A stretch of DNA of 64,000 bases, taken from positions 1 to 64,000 of the forward strand of contig JAYMGJ010000218.1 in NCBI GenBank assembly GCA_037178675.1, given 5' to 3'. The DNA comes from Scleroderma bovista (Eukaryota; Basidiomycota; Agaricomycetes; Boletales; Sclerodermataceae). Below, piece after piece: positions 22,822 to 33,973 of the stretch (within the stretch, counting starts at the first letter, position 1; the number at the start of each line of letters is the position of its first letter). Below the pieces are notes generated by a model that ran no database searches, had not been told where the DNA came from, and saw only the letters and a list, made by a program, of their open reading frames with translations. The position numbers were made by a program, and so were the translations under genes.

Positions 22822-23896
22822 ATGGCAACCACACTCCTCGCTGCATTTGGTCGGCAGCTGCAGGCTATGCAAGCTCCTCGGCTTGCACAGCGCACCCTCT
22901 TTTCGCGGCCCATACACTGTTCTGCAAGTAGGCGAGTCCTATTAGCCGTGTGAACGAGTTTCGAGTTTTTTTTTCTTTGCAGTCCGACAAAGTCCCGGCG
23001 ACGACTTGTTCTCTGTGGATGTTAAATCATCGCCGCATAATAACTCTGTTACCAGCCGCGAGCAGCAATTCCACAAGCTCGTTCAGTTCGTAACTGAGCG
23101 CACTGGCCGGAAACGTGTTAACCCCGCGGGGCAAGTTCGACAGTCTGCATGGCTGCGTCTCTTCCAGCTGGCATCAAAGTCAGAACATCTCGAGCGCGTA
23201 TCAGAGTTGTTCTCGCGGTGGAGAGATTCAGGCAAGACATTTAAACCCGTTCACGCTGAAATGTTTGCTCGTACGTTGCCCCGTTCCGTTTTCCCCTCGT
23301 TTGACAGGCTATGTATATCTGCATCTATAGGTCGATGCGAAGAACTCAAGTGTCCTCTCCTTGCGCTCAAGATATTCGGTTATCATACCAAGTACGGCTT
23401 TGGTATGACCTCGCTGTCAGCTGGGCGACAGCTTCTCCACTCCCTATATGACAAATATCCTCTGGAGAACACCATCACTGCCGCTTCCTTATTTGGCGTG
23501 TATGGTCTACCAAGCGTGGCGAGTGACCTGACTTCTACCGCCATGTTGTATGCCTCCTGTGTCAGAAGCAAAGATCCCCACGCACAAGTGGTTGCCCAGA
23601 ATCTGAAGCGGCAATTCACGAAACAAATTGCCCAACTTGAAGAGGTCAAGGAACCCACCGAGAGACTCGTACGTGCACAGCATGGCATGAAACCGACAAT
23701 TTGGTTGGCAAAGGCGATCAAGCAGATCAAGACGGCCCACAAGGAGCAGGGGCTGCCCCCAGCGTCGTTTTTGGGAATGTGGAATGCCGAAAAGAAGCCG
23801 CGGAGACCGCAGTGGAGACCCGCATCTTCTGATGGGTCATGGATACAACCATCCAATCCGGATAATCTCGCGGAATCCGTGTCTACTCATACTTAA
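22822..23896 (+). CDS. Predicted mitochondrial helical-repeat (PPR-like) protein
   Basis: Three exons (22822-22927, 22983-23270, 23331-23896) join in frame to 319 residues. The N-terminus (MATTLLAAFGRQLQAMQAP, then RTLFSRP) is positively charged and lacks acidic residues, as in mitochondrial import signals. The body is helical, with segments such as LFQLASKSEHLERVSELFSR, HAEMFARRCEELKCPLLALK and LNSLYDKYP-like repeats in the style of PPR/TPR proteins of mitochondrial gene expression. Both introns are GT-AG (55 and 60 nt). I cannot name the protein; a mitoribosome-associated or RNA-processing factor is an inference. It looks intact. Confidence 0.65.
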
Positions 23897-24138
23897 GTGT
23901 AGTCCGTTGCTAGATAACTGGTAAATTGGACAGTGCATTCCATCCGGTACAAGGGAAGATGAGTCAGAGTGACACATGAGATTACACGGGCTATTTCTGT
24001 TGGTACTAATCTGATAACGATAAAATCACCCAGAAAAGACAAACTTATTACCGTCTCTAGCCTATCTGTCCGGCATACCCTTCACACCTTTACAAACAGC
24101 ACATCGGAAAAAAGAAAAGGAAAATCTGATATCCTTCG

Positions 24139-24712
24139 ATGAAGGCAAAAATCGAGAAGACAGAACCTCAGCTTTCGTTCGTGGATGTTCCCAAACCAAG
24201 CGAGCAGGAGCGTGCTGCTGCGGCAAAATCGATGACCGGATTAGTGCGAGCGTTCGCATGGCCTGTCCACCGCTGGCCCGCTGACAAGCGGATCTGTGAA
24301 TACGGGACAAAGATCCACCTGCCCCGTACGTATTTGGCTGCCAGAGGCAAGGAAGTGCTGCACGTTCGGCGTGGGACAGATATCAACCAGCTTGTCCATG
24401 CACACTATATGGAATCTGTGGACGGTGATGGGGGAAAGGAATGGACAAACTTTGTGCACGCCGACGAGGTGGTCATGCGAAGGTGAGTCGCTCTTGATCA
24501 GAATCTACTTACTCCTCCTAATACGTGATTGATGCAGGCATGAGTACCTAGGACCCGACCCAAGGGTGGCAGGGTATTCCGTGGACACGAATGGGGAGAT
24601 CCACATTCGCTGGTGGGACGCGTTCTTGAAGGATCAATGGATGGACAACGAGAAATGGACACTCGACGTTGCGATGGACGCTTCAGGCAAATGGGTTGTC
24701 AAAGAAGACTAG
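24139..24712 (+). CDS. Small conserved-looking protein of unknown function, 172 residues
   Basis: Two exons (24139-24482 and 24538-24712) with a GT-AG intron of 55 nt join in frame. The protein begins MKAKIEKTEPQLSFVDVPKP, contains RAFAWPVHRWPADKRICEYG and a C-terminal WWDAFLKDQW...WTLDVAMDASGKWVVKED segment. Aromatic and charged residues alternate in a way typical of a compact globular protein. No transmembrane segment or signal peptide. I do not recognise a family. It lies 183 bp upstream of the aldolase gene in the same direction. Confidence 0.6.
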
Positions 24713-24894
24713 GGTAGACTAGATAACCCTAACCACAACTTAGGGTAACCCCAGACTCGGAACTTACTCGGAACGGTCAAAGATCGGTCCGCTAATTCCT
24801 CACATACGTAGTACCCCATGACTGGCTACGACATAGATAAGAACGGGGTCGCAACCTCTGATGGGCGCACCCCCCAACCTGGAATCCATCACCC

Positions 24895-25957
24895 ATGTCC
24901 TCTCACACCCTATACAAGGCTTTCAAGGCATCGACGCCTGCCTTCGGGACATGGATCACCCTTCCTGGCGGGCTTACCGCGCGATACATCGCCGGGTCCA
25001 GCCCGCACCTCTCCTGGGTGATGATCGATTGCGAGCACGGTGCAACGTCGCTCAGCCCCGGTGCCTCTGAGGCCATCCATGCTATCGCAGGCCTCGGTGC
25101 AGATGCACCCAGCGCACTGGTGAGGATCCCCGCCACAGGAGCGTGCAGCAGTACGTCGTGGCAAATCAAGTATGCCCTGGACGCTGGTGCAAGAGGTGTC
25201 CTCGTGCCTATGGTATGTCACTGTAATCTAGTCTCCTTTGTGGATGATTCAATTCGTGTGTTGCTTTATGAAGGTCTCGAGTGCGGAGAAGGCAAGGGAG
25301 ATCGTCTCAGACTGTCGGCTCCCCCCTGCTGGAAGACGTGGTTACGGAAACCCATTTACGCAGATGGCTTGGGGCCTCAGTCGAGGGGAGTATTTCGACT
25401 CGGCCAACGAACACATCTTGGTCATTATTCAGATCGAGACCAAGGATGGCGTCGAGAATGTAGAAGAGATCGCTGCTGTAGAAGGACTAGGTCGGTCGCG
25501 TTGATATCTCTGGTACAGAGCTTGTCTGACTACTACTATCCAACAGATGCGCTCTTCATTGGCCCCTATGACCTTTCCCTCAGCCTTGGTTACCCTCCAC
25601 CCTCTCCAGACCCACACCCCGACGTCGAGAAAGTCATCTTGCACATCTTAGAGGTCGCTCATAGCAAGGGGAAGAAATGGTATCTGATTCTTTCCCGTCG
25701 TTATCGTTATCGTCCAGTTACAGGTTCTGACGTCACATTCCCAGTGCAATCTATTGTTCATCCGGACAGCAGGCGGCCCAGCGTGCCAAACAAGGGTTTG
25801 ATATGGCAAGTGCTAGTAACATTGGACCGATTGATCGATTTGACCCGTGATGCAGATTAACGCCTCTTCCGACCAGGGCGCTTTGGCTAAGGGGATTGCT
25901 CGCGACTTGGAAGAGGCGACTGGGATTCAGTCATCCGGAAGCACTTTCGGATATTGA
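24895..25957 (+). CDS. HpcH/HpaI-family aldolase (class II, 2-keto-3-deoxy-type)
   Basis: Five exons (24895-25212, 25274-25490, 25547-25679, 25745-25805, 25856-25957) total 831 nt, giving 276 residues. Family members split or form 2-keto-3-deoxy aldol acids, releasing pyruvate, with a divalent metal. Visible hallmarks are FGTWITLPGG, WVMIDCEHGA (metal-binding Glu region), ALVRIPATG (substrate Arg), KYALDAGARGVLVPMV, IIQIETKDGVENVEEI and DALFIGPYDLSLSLG (metal Asp). The last intron (25806-25855) has GC-AG rather than GT-AG ends; it is required to keep the frame from GFDM into the final exon. The start at MSSHTLYKAF gives the usual family N-terminus. Apparently functional. Confidence 0.88.
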
Positions 25958-26815
25958 AGAGAGTGATATTACGAAACAGTAGAAGTCAAAGTAAATACAT
26001 GTAAAAATATCAGCCTAGGGGCTGTCATCTCTTTGAAACCCAGATCATATCTTCGAAGCCAACGTAAGTTCTGCACCACTCACAGATAACTCGAAAGGAT
26101 TTGTTGCACAGAAGTCCACGTTAGCTTGGCCATGACTGATGCGGCTCGCTTGATGGCTGGGTGAGTATCGTTTGTTTGATGCTATCTTGTGACTCATAGA
26201 GTAGGTGTGGCTAGAGAGCCGAGGGCTGAACTTGAAGGTTTTGTGCCCAGGAGCTCATATTGGTGCCGTATGTCTCAGTTCTTTACGTGAGTGGGGGGAA
26301 GCTTGGGTGAATGCATCGGTGGCCAACTGCAGCAAGATTCAATTGCACTTCTTAATGCGCAAATACATGTGTCACATGCCCAGGAATAAACGTCTGTGGA
26401 GGGCATCCATCATCGAATCATTGGGCGTATCACTGCGTATCAGTCAGCATGGAATTCGAGAAGTGTTCGACGTCACCATAGAAATTCAGCACATCATCGT
26501 GATGTCGGATCGCAGGACCGCGTTGCGATGTGAAGCTAAGACAAACTTGGCCATTACGTTTGGGATGCCCGGACGGATAGATATAAACACCACCGACAAT
26601 CAGACTTGACCTAGAACAAGTAATAGGAAGTTCTATCATAATCAAAGGCTACTGGAGGTTACAAGTCAACTGAGAAAATGAAGCCCGAACCCTCTCGAAG
26701 ACGTGGGGGATGTGGGCCACTTTGTTCATCGCATGCAGATGGTTTTCCTGTGATTGAGACGGCCAGATAGGGTATCAGTGAAGAAAGTTGGTAAGTTCGC
26801 AACAGGGGGTGATCT
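25958..26815. other. Intergenic region, no gene supported
   Basis: Between the aldolase and the convergent Atg11-like gene. Open frames at 26205-26609 show no splicing, no recognisable motif and no family. Confidence 0.5.
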
Positions 26816-29800
26816 TCAAGCCGAGAACTCTGCGTCCGGCACGGGGGAGATCTCCCGCGGATTGCCATTTTGCTTCTTACTTTTCGTGGTTCGTGGATCC
26901 CAGTCCTCAGCCTCTATCATGTAATATTTGATACCATCATCCAATCCATAATGGAGACTGCTCGGATCCTAATAATTGTTAGAAGTAGTAAAGGATATGG
27001 AAGACCCGGCCTTACATCCTGGCTGACCACCCGTTCTGTAATAGTCGCCATTCTGGCAACAATCCACTCTCTATGTTTCAGTTGTTCTGCCAGGTCGCCA
27101 GTCGCTTGCAGGAAGTAGTGGGGAAACGAAACTGTATCAGCATCAGCACATCGCAAGTCTTCGCAGCTTCAGGATGATCAATCTCACTATTGAATGCAGC
27201 CCAGGGCTTCGAAGGCGTGTTGCGGGTGGGAAGAAATAGTGCAAGATCACCTTGAGAAAAATTTCGAAAGGTTATTTTTCCCTTCGCGCGTTCCCTGTAA
27301 ATCTTGCACTGTTTCTGCCACTTCCTGATAACAGATCCTACTTCGGAGGCGCGTTCCAAGAAGCCGTCGTGGTCAAACTCTCTCAATGTCTCTAGGGCGC
27401 TTGTGACATCATCGGTGTCGATGGGCGGGGGTTCCTGGGCCACGGGTGGCGAAGATACTGCCTCTCCCATATTGTCTGCCTGCCCCTCTTTCGTGTTCGA
27501 AGGGGCAGTCATGGATTGGAACTTCCGCAGTGCCTTGTGGTGCGTGTTCCAGAAAGCGACGGCAATGTCGAGTAACTGAGCCACCAGCTGGTTGCGCTCT
27601 TCGAAGCGTTGCTCAAAGTCTGACTGAGCTATGCGACCAGTTAGAACCAAGTTGTCACGGAGCATACCTTCAATGCGTTTGGCCTCCTTAAGTTCACGCT
27701 CCATCTGGTGCAGTTTCTCTCGCATATTCACCTCTGCCTCTGCGCTGGACTGCGCATTCTTGAGATCTTCGCGGAGTGAACGTTCGACCGTCCGAGCAGC
27801 ATGAAGTTCTTGTTCTACTCGTCGCATCTCCTCTTTCACGCCCTCCACGTTGGTATTTGCATCGGATTGAACACGTTTAAGATGCTGAGTAACGTCATCC
27901 AGGCGTTGCTCGGCCTCTGACTGTGAGACACGGCTGGCCCTCAACTCCTCGCGAAGCGACTGCTCGATGCGCTTGGCATCCGCAAGAGTATCCTCTACCC
28001 GCTGCAGTCCTTCCCTTACGCTCGTTGCGCTGGAGTGCGCATCCTTGAGTCGTTTCTCGGCATCTAGATGAGAGGCACGGGCGGCCTCGAAATCAACACG
28101 AAGGGAACTCTCGACGTCCTTGACACTCGTAAGTTCATCCGTCGCCTTTCGTAACTCTTCCTTCAAGCCCAGTGCCTCATTACTCACCACCTCGGCATTG
28201 GCTTGTGTTTCCGTGAGCTGTGTGGTAATTTCCTCGAGGCGCCTCTCAGTGTCTAACTGAGAGACGCGACTGGCCTTCAAGTCGTCACGAAGCGAACGTT
28301 CGATCTGTTTCATCATCTCGAGCTCCTCTCGCGCTGTTGAAGCGTCCGTATTTGCTAGCTCAATGCTTGTCTGTGCATCCGTGAGCCGCCGGGTGATTTC
28401 CTCGATACGTCTCTCGGAGTCCGACTGCGATGCGCGACTAGCCACCAAATCAGCGCGAAGTGAACGCTCGATGTGCTCTGTCCGTTGTAGCCCCTCTCGA
28501 AGATCTGCGGCTTCGGCCTTTGCCAACTCGGCACTCGACTGTACCTCCCTGAGTTTGCAGGTAAGGTCTTCCAAGCGCTGCTCACAGTCTGACTGTGAGG
28601 AAACTAGTTTCCAAAAGGTTGCGAAGGGAGCTCTCGGTTTCTTTGGCCTCTTTCAACTCATGCTCCACCTCTGTCAACTCTTTTCGTGCCTTCCTTACGT
28701 CAACATCCGCCAGCTCGGCATTGCACTGTGCATCTTTGAGCTGCCGCATGACGTCGTCGCGTTCAGCACGACACATCGATAGCTGGAGTTCCAAAGCGGT
28801 ACGCTGTCCATCGACCTCGGAAACGCGTTGCTGGAGGATGCGCCCGTGCTCAGTCGCTTGAGCCTGCAAAAGCCTTTCCGTCTCCAACATCTTTGTGACT
28901 TCCTCGTTTCCGGCACGAGCAAGACGTAATTGAGCCTCTAAATCCTCCCTCCTCGATTGCGTTGCCTCGAGGTTTCGCACAGTCGTCGTATGCTCTTCTG
29001 AAAGCTGCGCGATCTTGACTGTGTTCTGTGCTTCCTGGGCTTTGACTTCCTCTGCTAGGGCACGCACCTGCGCAAGCTCCTGCTGTAATGTATCGGCCAT
29101 CTTAGCTTGCTCGGTCATTTCCCGGCTTTCCTCATGCTGTCTCTTTTCCAACTTTTGCATCAGCTCCACATTTTGCTGTTCTAGGATCTGCCTCGCCGCG
29201 ACCTCCGTCTCGATGTGTGCGTGCGCCTGTTGCAATTCGACCTCAAGTTGTTCAAAGTCCTTCGAAGCTCCCTTGGTATCCTGTTGGGAGAATGTTAGTC
29301 CGTGTCGGCTTCATGAGTACGATAAATACAGCATGCACATTTTGAGTGGCAATCTCTAGGACGAAGCCTGGTTTACTACTGAGCTGGTATCGAAACTCTG
29401 AATGAAGTTCAGATGGAATGGATTAAGACATGGTTGTCTGAGCCTTACTGTTATCGTTGGATGTTTGGGACAGCACGTCGCGAGGATTAATTGGTATCTC
29501 AATGATTTTTTGGAGGAGAGCCTCTGAGAAAGATGCTCGATATTTGATTAGCACAGAAATAGGGTCTTGTGACATGGCCTCTCTAATATACGTGAGTAAC
29601 GTCAACAAAGGGCAGTGATAGAACAGAACTCTTACAGAGCTGGATTGAAATTGGTCTGAATGACAGTACCGTGTCCGCTCTCTTGGAATACCTTGCGTTG
29701 CTGACCACCAACGGTCAGCTCGAGGGATTTAACCCCACTTGCATTTTCTAGTTTGATACCTGATCATTAAACAGTGATCAGATCGTCTGCCCCGAATTGA

Positions 29801-30240
29801 AATTGGTCCGGTTCGCACTCGATATTCGTAGGACCTGAGACGGCGCCATAGTGTATGAAAGATGAATCGAAGTCAGAGCAGGCGCTGGGCAGCGGGCACC
29901 AGTTGAAGGAACAGCAGGCTACTATTATGGAACCTACAGGAAGCCTTGCAACTTACGTTATGTTACTCTGCCACGTCTTCATTGAAGCTGAGCTCATTAC
30001 CGTCAACCGTATAGTAGCGCTGGTGTTTTGGCCTTGGCCCGAGCAAGTTGAGTCGTCCTTCGACGACGCTTAACTTACTATACACGATCCAAGCCTCGCC
30101 TGTAACGCTGCGCCAATAACTTTGCTGCACGATATCCCAAGGGTTGGCAGTATTGTTATCACTGGTCGAGTTGTATGTAATAATGTAGTGTTCCGTCGCG
30201 GCAAGCGCCTTAAACTTCAAATCGCCCAAGTACATAAATG
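26816..30240 (-). CDS. Atg11-like coiled-coil protein, frameshifted, unusual N-terminus
   Basis: The C-terminal exons match the claw domain of the autophagy scaffold Atg11 (FIP200 relatives): ITFRNFSQGDLALFLPTRNT, then after an intron at 27132-27187 SFPHYFLQATGDLAEQLKHR and EWIVARMATITERVV. A further intron (26969-27016) and a short exon end at TGA 26816. Upstream is a coiled coil with about six tandem units of roughly 40-60 residues, each starting like IERSLRADLVASRASQSD. A frameshift at about 28600 separates LRNLLETS from SQSDCEQRLEDL. The upstream exons (29335-30235: SVLIKYRASFSEALLQKIIE, DLKFKALAATEHYIITYN) do not resemble the usual Atg11 N-terminal half. I could not fix the start; the exon near 30370-30420 (MFVKNPTCMPALEHP) may belong. 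Possibly a truncated or chimeric paralog. Confidence 0.65.
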
Positions 30241-30706
30241 TAACTCCATAGCCTATCTACCATCTTGGTGCGAAGACTTACAGTGGACTGTGTCGCCTTG
30301 GTGTCCCCCGGCTCAACGATGCTATGTAATACTAATCCACATAAGCAACTGACCACTGGGGTGTTCTAGCGCTGGCATGCATGTCGGATTTTTGACAAAC
30401 ATTGTGTGCTTTGCTTTTAACTGAAGAACAACCCCAGTGAACATGGTAACATGTGTAAGAACACAATAGAAATGACCAGACGAACTCACTAGTATTAGTC
30501 AAGAGAACATTCGACCTAAAAACCCACGCTTCGCGACCTCCGTGTCACCCTTATTGTCATATTTGACCCTCACCATCCCTTCTTTCGCTTCAGTTCTTGA
30601 CTTGCTGCCTGATCGCTGCAACGACGTAGTAGAACCAGCGCCCTCATCTCGGTGCCAAACAAGTGGCTTTGCAATGGTGCATAAAGGTGTTGTGAGACAG
30701 GTGCTA

Positions 30707-33118
30707 TCAGTGTCCGATCCGAAGGCTAAACCAGCAATCAGACACTGGATGCAAATATGATATGACCGGGTGCACATGAACTCACTTCCACCTAAGCTAG
30801 CAGGGTGGTGGACGCTCATCTGGCTGGATCGTCTACTGGAAGGGTAAGGGGAACATCGTATGACCCTTGTGACGAGATATCTATTGATGAACCGAGTAGA
30901 AAGTGAAGTCAATAATGAGTTGAAATCATGGTGGCTTGGAAGCGACAGGCCAAATGGTTTGCATAGCGTGAGATAATGTTCTAGGGACCAGGTGGTCACC
31001 CGGTCGCGATCTGTGTTGGTGTCCACGTCGGATATTTTATGCTCCCTTGGGGTGATGTTCGCCTTCGAAGCAATGGATTGGAGGTCATCAAAGATGTTTC
31101 CTTCGCAACAGAACTCCTTGGAGTCCGTGAATTGACCATAGTCCCCCAGCTGTTCCCTTAAGTAAGACTCACACAGTGAATAGAGGATATTCGAACTTAC
31201 CTTGATCCCATTGGGTGCTAGCGAGAATTTCATGAAGACCCCGTCTACAAGTAGTCCATACCCACTGCCCAACGGACAATCACGTAACATGAGAGCTCGC
31301 ATGTCATGGTTGGCGCCACTGGCTCCCTATGAATAGTAATATGCATATCAATGCGAAGTTCTCAACGAAGAATCCCCTCACCTCGATATCGAAGCATGTC
31401 CATTCATGCGGTCCACTACGAAGACCTCGACACCGAAGTACCTCAATCTTAACTCCGGAGTTCCCTGAACCCTCCCACACGACGCACGAAGTGCGCACAG
31501 TCCAAGCTGATCCAAGGAGAGACGTATGCTTAACCCAAACACGATCGCAGTCTTTGCCTCGATAATGTGCTTTAGCCATGGATCGGGCATGCTCAGGCCC
31601 TCTGACCAGCATTTTCCTGTATTCTTCTTTGGCATAGCCCTTCCATGAACGTCCACTAGCAGGGGCTTCACAGACAAAATGTATCCAATCCTGGCCAAAG
31701 CATTGTCCAAAGCCGACTGCAAAGTGACAGTTAGCTTGACTATTAAGATAAACCTTGACGCAAAGAAAATCGGTGCCGGTTAAGGTGAGTATGTTTCCTG
31801 TGAGTTCCGATGGGTATGTGCCGCAGTAGGTGAGATGCTTCTCGGTGATCGCGCTGTCGTCGACTTCAAATGTGGCGTTAGGATGCGGCCTGTCTTGATA
31901 TGTGAGATAGACTTGACGAAACTGCAGAGTTTCCTCTGTAGGAAATCCCAGGAACTGCGGCATGAAATACCTGTAGTAATTGGATCGCCACAAAGCTAGA
32001 CTGACGGCCACTGGTGATCCCGATGGACGATAGCGGCATGGCAGCCAGGCCACGAAGACTGACCGAGAGCCAACATAGCGACGGCAGGGCAACCAAATCT
32101 GGATGCCACGATTGGTGATGGGGAATACACCGAAGCGATCTTCCTCTATCGAGTGCAGTTCTTCCCTTGAAATGTCATCTTTGAAAGATTGGATGAATTC
32201 GTCAGGATCCATTAGCTCCATTTCAGAACAGTCCCGGAAAAAGGTTGGATCGTCAGCAAGGATGCTGCCACTCCGCCGAAGTATTGACAATGGATCCCAT
32301 GCAAAGATGCTTTGGTCGTTCGACGTGCGGATAATTTCCAGCTGAAGACGGTGAAATGACTTCATCCCCTCTCCATACAACATCGGCATATTCACATCTA
32401 AGAGACCCAACAGGCAATAAGCTTTGTCCTCGGCTCGTGTCGTCATCCGATCGGCAGCCCATGAGATGATTTGAGCAACGCAAGGACGGTTCGAGGAAAG
32501 TCCATCCGTCAATATATGTTTTGGCACTCGAGTAATGTCTGCCAAGATATGTGCAAGCGTCTTCTTGTCACCTATGCACCGCCAGTTTTGGTTAAAGAAC
32601 TGGACATTGCCTGGTGCGATCATCTCCTGTAGCGTCCACCCCCGCGAGAACCACTCCGGCCAGCCATTGGAAGTGGGATACGTCCTCTTGTCACGTTTAG
32701 TGCGAATAGATAGGCCAGGGACGTCGTGGAGGTATGCATAGCATACCCTCGAGTTTTCATACCACCGGAACATAGAATTGATGGCCTCGGATAACTCTGC
32801 GCTGCTTCGCTTGTCTATGCAACAAGTGTCAACCCACAGCCACTGGCACCCGTCCCTCTTGGCTTGCTCACAGCTATCGAGGATCTTTCGATAGCTATCG
32901 CGCTGGCGAATTTCCTCTCTCTCCTCCCGCTCCATCTTTGCAAGGTCGGCCATCTCCTCATAGTTGACTTCTTGGTCGAACCATCGATGGGATAAGATCG
33001 CGTAGTTTGTGGCTTCGTCGTCACGGAACTCGAGGACCTTGGTCCGACGGTCAACTTGTTCCTTCTCTCCAATCAATTTCTCTCTTGCGAGGAATGCCTT
33101 TACGTTGATCAGACGCAT
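30707..33118 (-). CDS. HET-domain protein (heterokaryon-incompatibility type), intact copy
   Basis: Four exons with introns at 31327-31381, 31150-31200 and 30745-30785 give 754 residues. HET proteins act in fungal self/non-self recognition and can trigger cell death; a role here is inferred from the domain only. HET blocks are NYAILSHRWFDQEV, WLWVDTCCIDKRSSAEL, EAINSMFRWYENSRVCYAYL, SRGWTLQEMIAPGN and RAEDKAYCLLGLLDVNMPML. A long C-terminal region follows (LPCRRYVGSRSVFVAWLPCR, VRTSCVVWEGSGNSGVKIEV), then the small exons starting GASGANHDMRALMLRDC and LGDYGQFTDSKEFCCEG, ending SDCWFSLRIGH. The last exon is supported by the same ending (SDGWISFQIGR, stop) in the fragment at 50393-50788. It lies head-to-head with broken copy C. 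Confidence 0.85.
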
Positions 33119-33973
33119 TCTGCGGGAATCGAAGCATGTCAGCCTCGGGATGTAGTTGGCGATTATGGAATGGCATCCATACCTCCTTTAAACAAATTGG
33201 CCAAAAGAAATGGTACACACGTAGTTGTGATACAGTTGTATTGGTCTTATATGCGTTGAGAAGGCAGATAAACGACAGAGGTAAATGATACTCACAGAAA
33301 GGTTCGTCTGCAAGATACTCAGCGCTCCCAGAAAAACAGCCGCCTCAATGCTTAGCATTTGTCAGTTCGCTTCTCGAGCACTCAGGAAAGAAAAAAAAAA
33401 GCTTGGCACTTGCACATTTGGTCAGGGTGGAAAGACGATGCTGTGTTTCCTGGCTGAGAGGACCGCCATCCGCACAAGCACTGTAATGTTCGACGCCGTT
33501 GAGTCCTGTTGGAATACAGCAATAAGGTGCCGCGATCTGCATGATCGACTCGCATCCAATAGACCGATGGGAATACGGAATGTTCAATGCAGGTATGTCT
33601 GTCACCGCCGAGGCAAACTGAGGCGAACCGAGATGGCAGTTCGTGCCATTCTCTCAGCATGATTACCAATACATTTACGACAACTATTTATTAGGAATGA
33701 GCATTTATTTTGGTCCAGATTGGCATCAATGTTGTGCTTTGAATCTTGGGCGTGTTTGATGTCATTCGCCAGTTTCCCCCTGCCATGGCCCATCTTCTCA
33801 ATATATATACTAAAGAGAATCGCAGTCGTATTCGCCACGCCTACACACATAGTACGATTTCGTTCGAGCGCCTGCATCATCTAATCTATAGCGGTCTCTA
33901 GTTCGTTCCTTGGAGGTATGATACCATTCCACATTGCCGAGAGTCTAATAGTGACGCGCACGGACTCGATAGC

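Noticed and set aside
26205..26609. Plus-strand 134-codon frame
   Set aside because: No recognisable features and no evidence of splicing; treated as intergenic.
30499..30710. Longer HET C-terminus ending GFLGRMFS
   Set aside because: It needs the last intron to be retained; the homologous fragment at 50393-50788 supports splicing and the SDCWFSLRIGH ending instead.
31304..31327. HET protein ending GSQWRQP and a separate small gene starting MRALML
   Set aside because: A GT-AG intron at 31327-31381 joins them in phase, and the same structure appears in the other copies.
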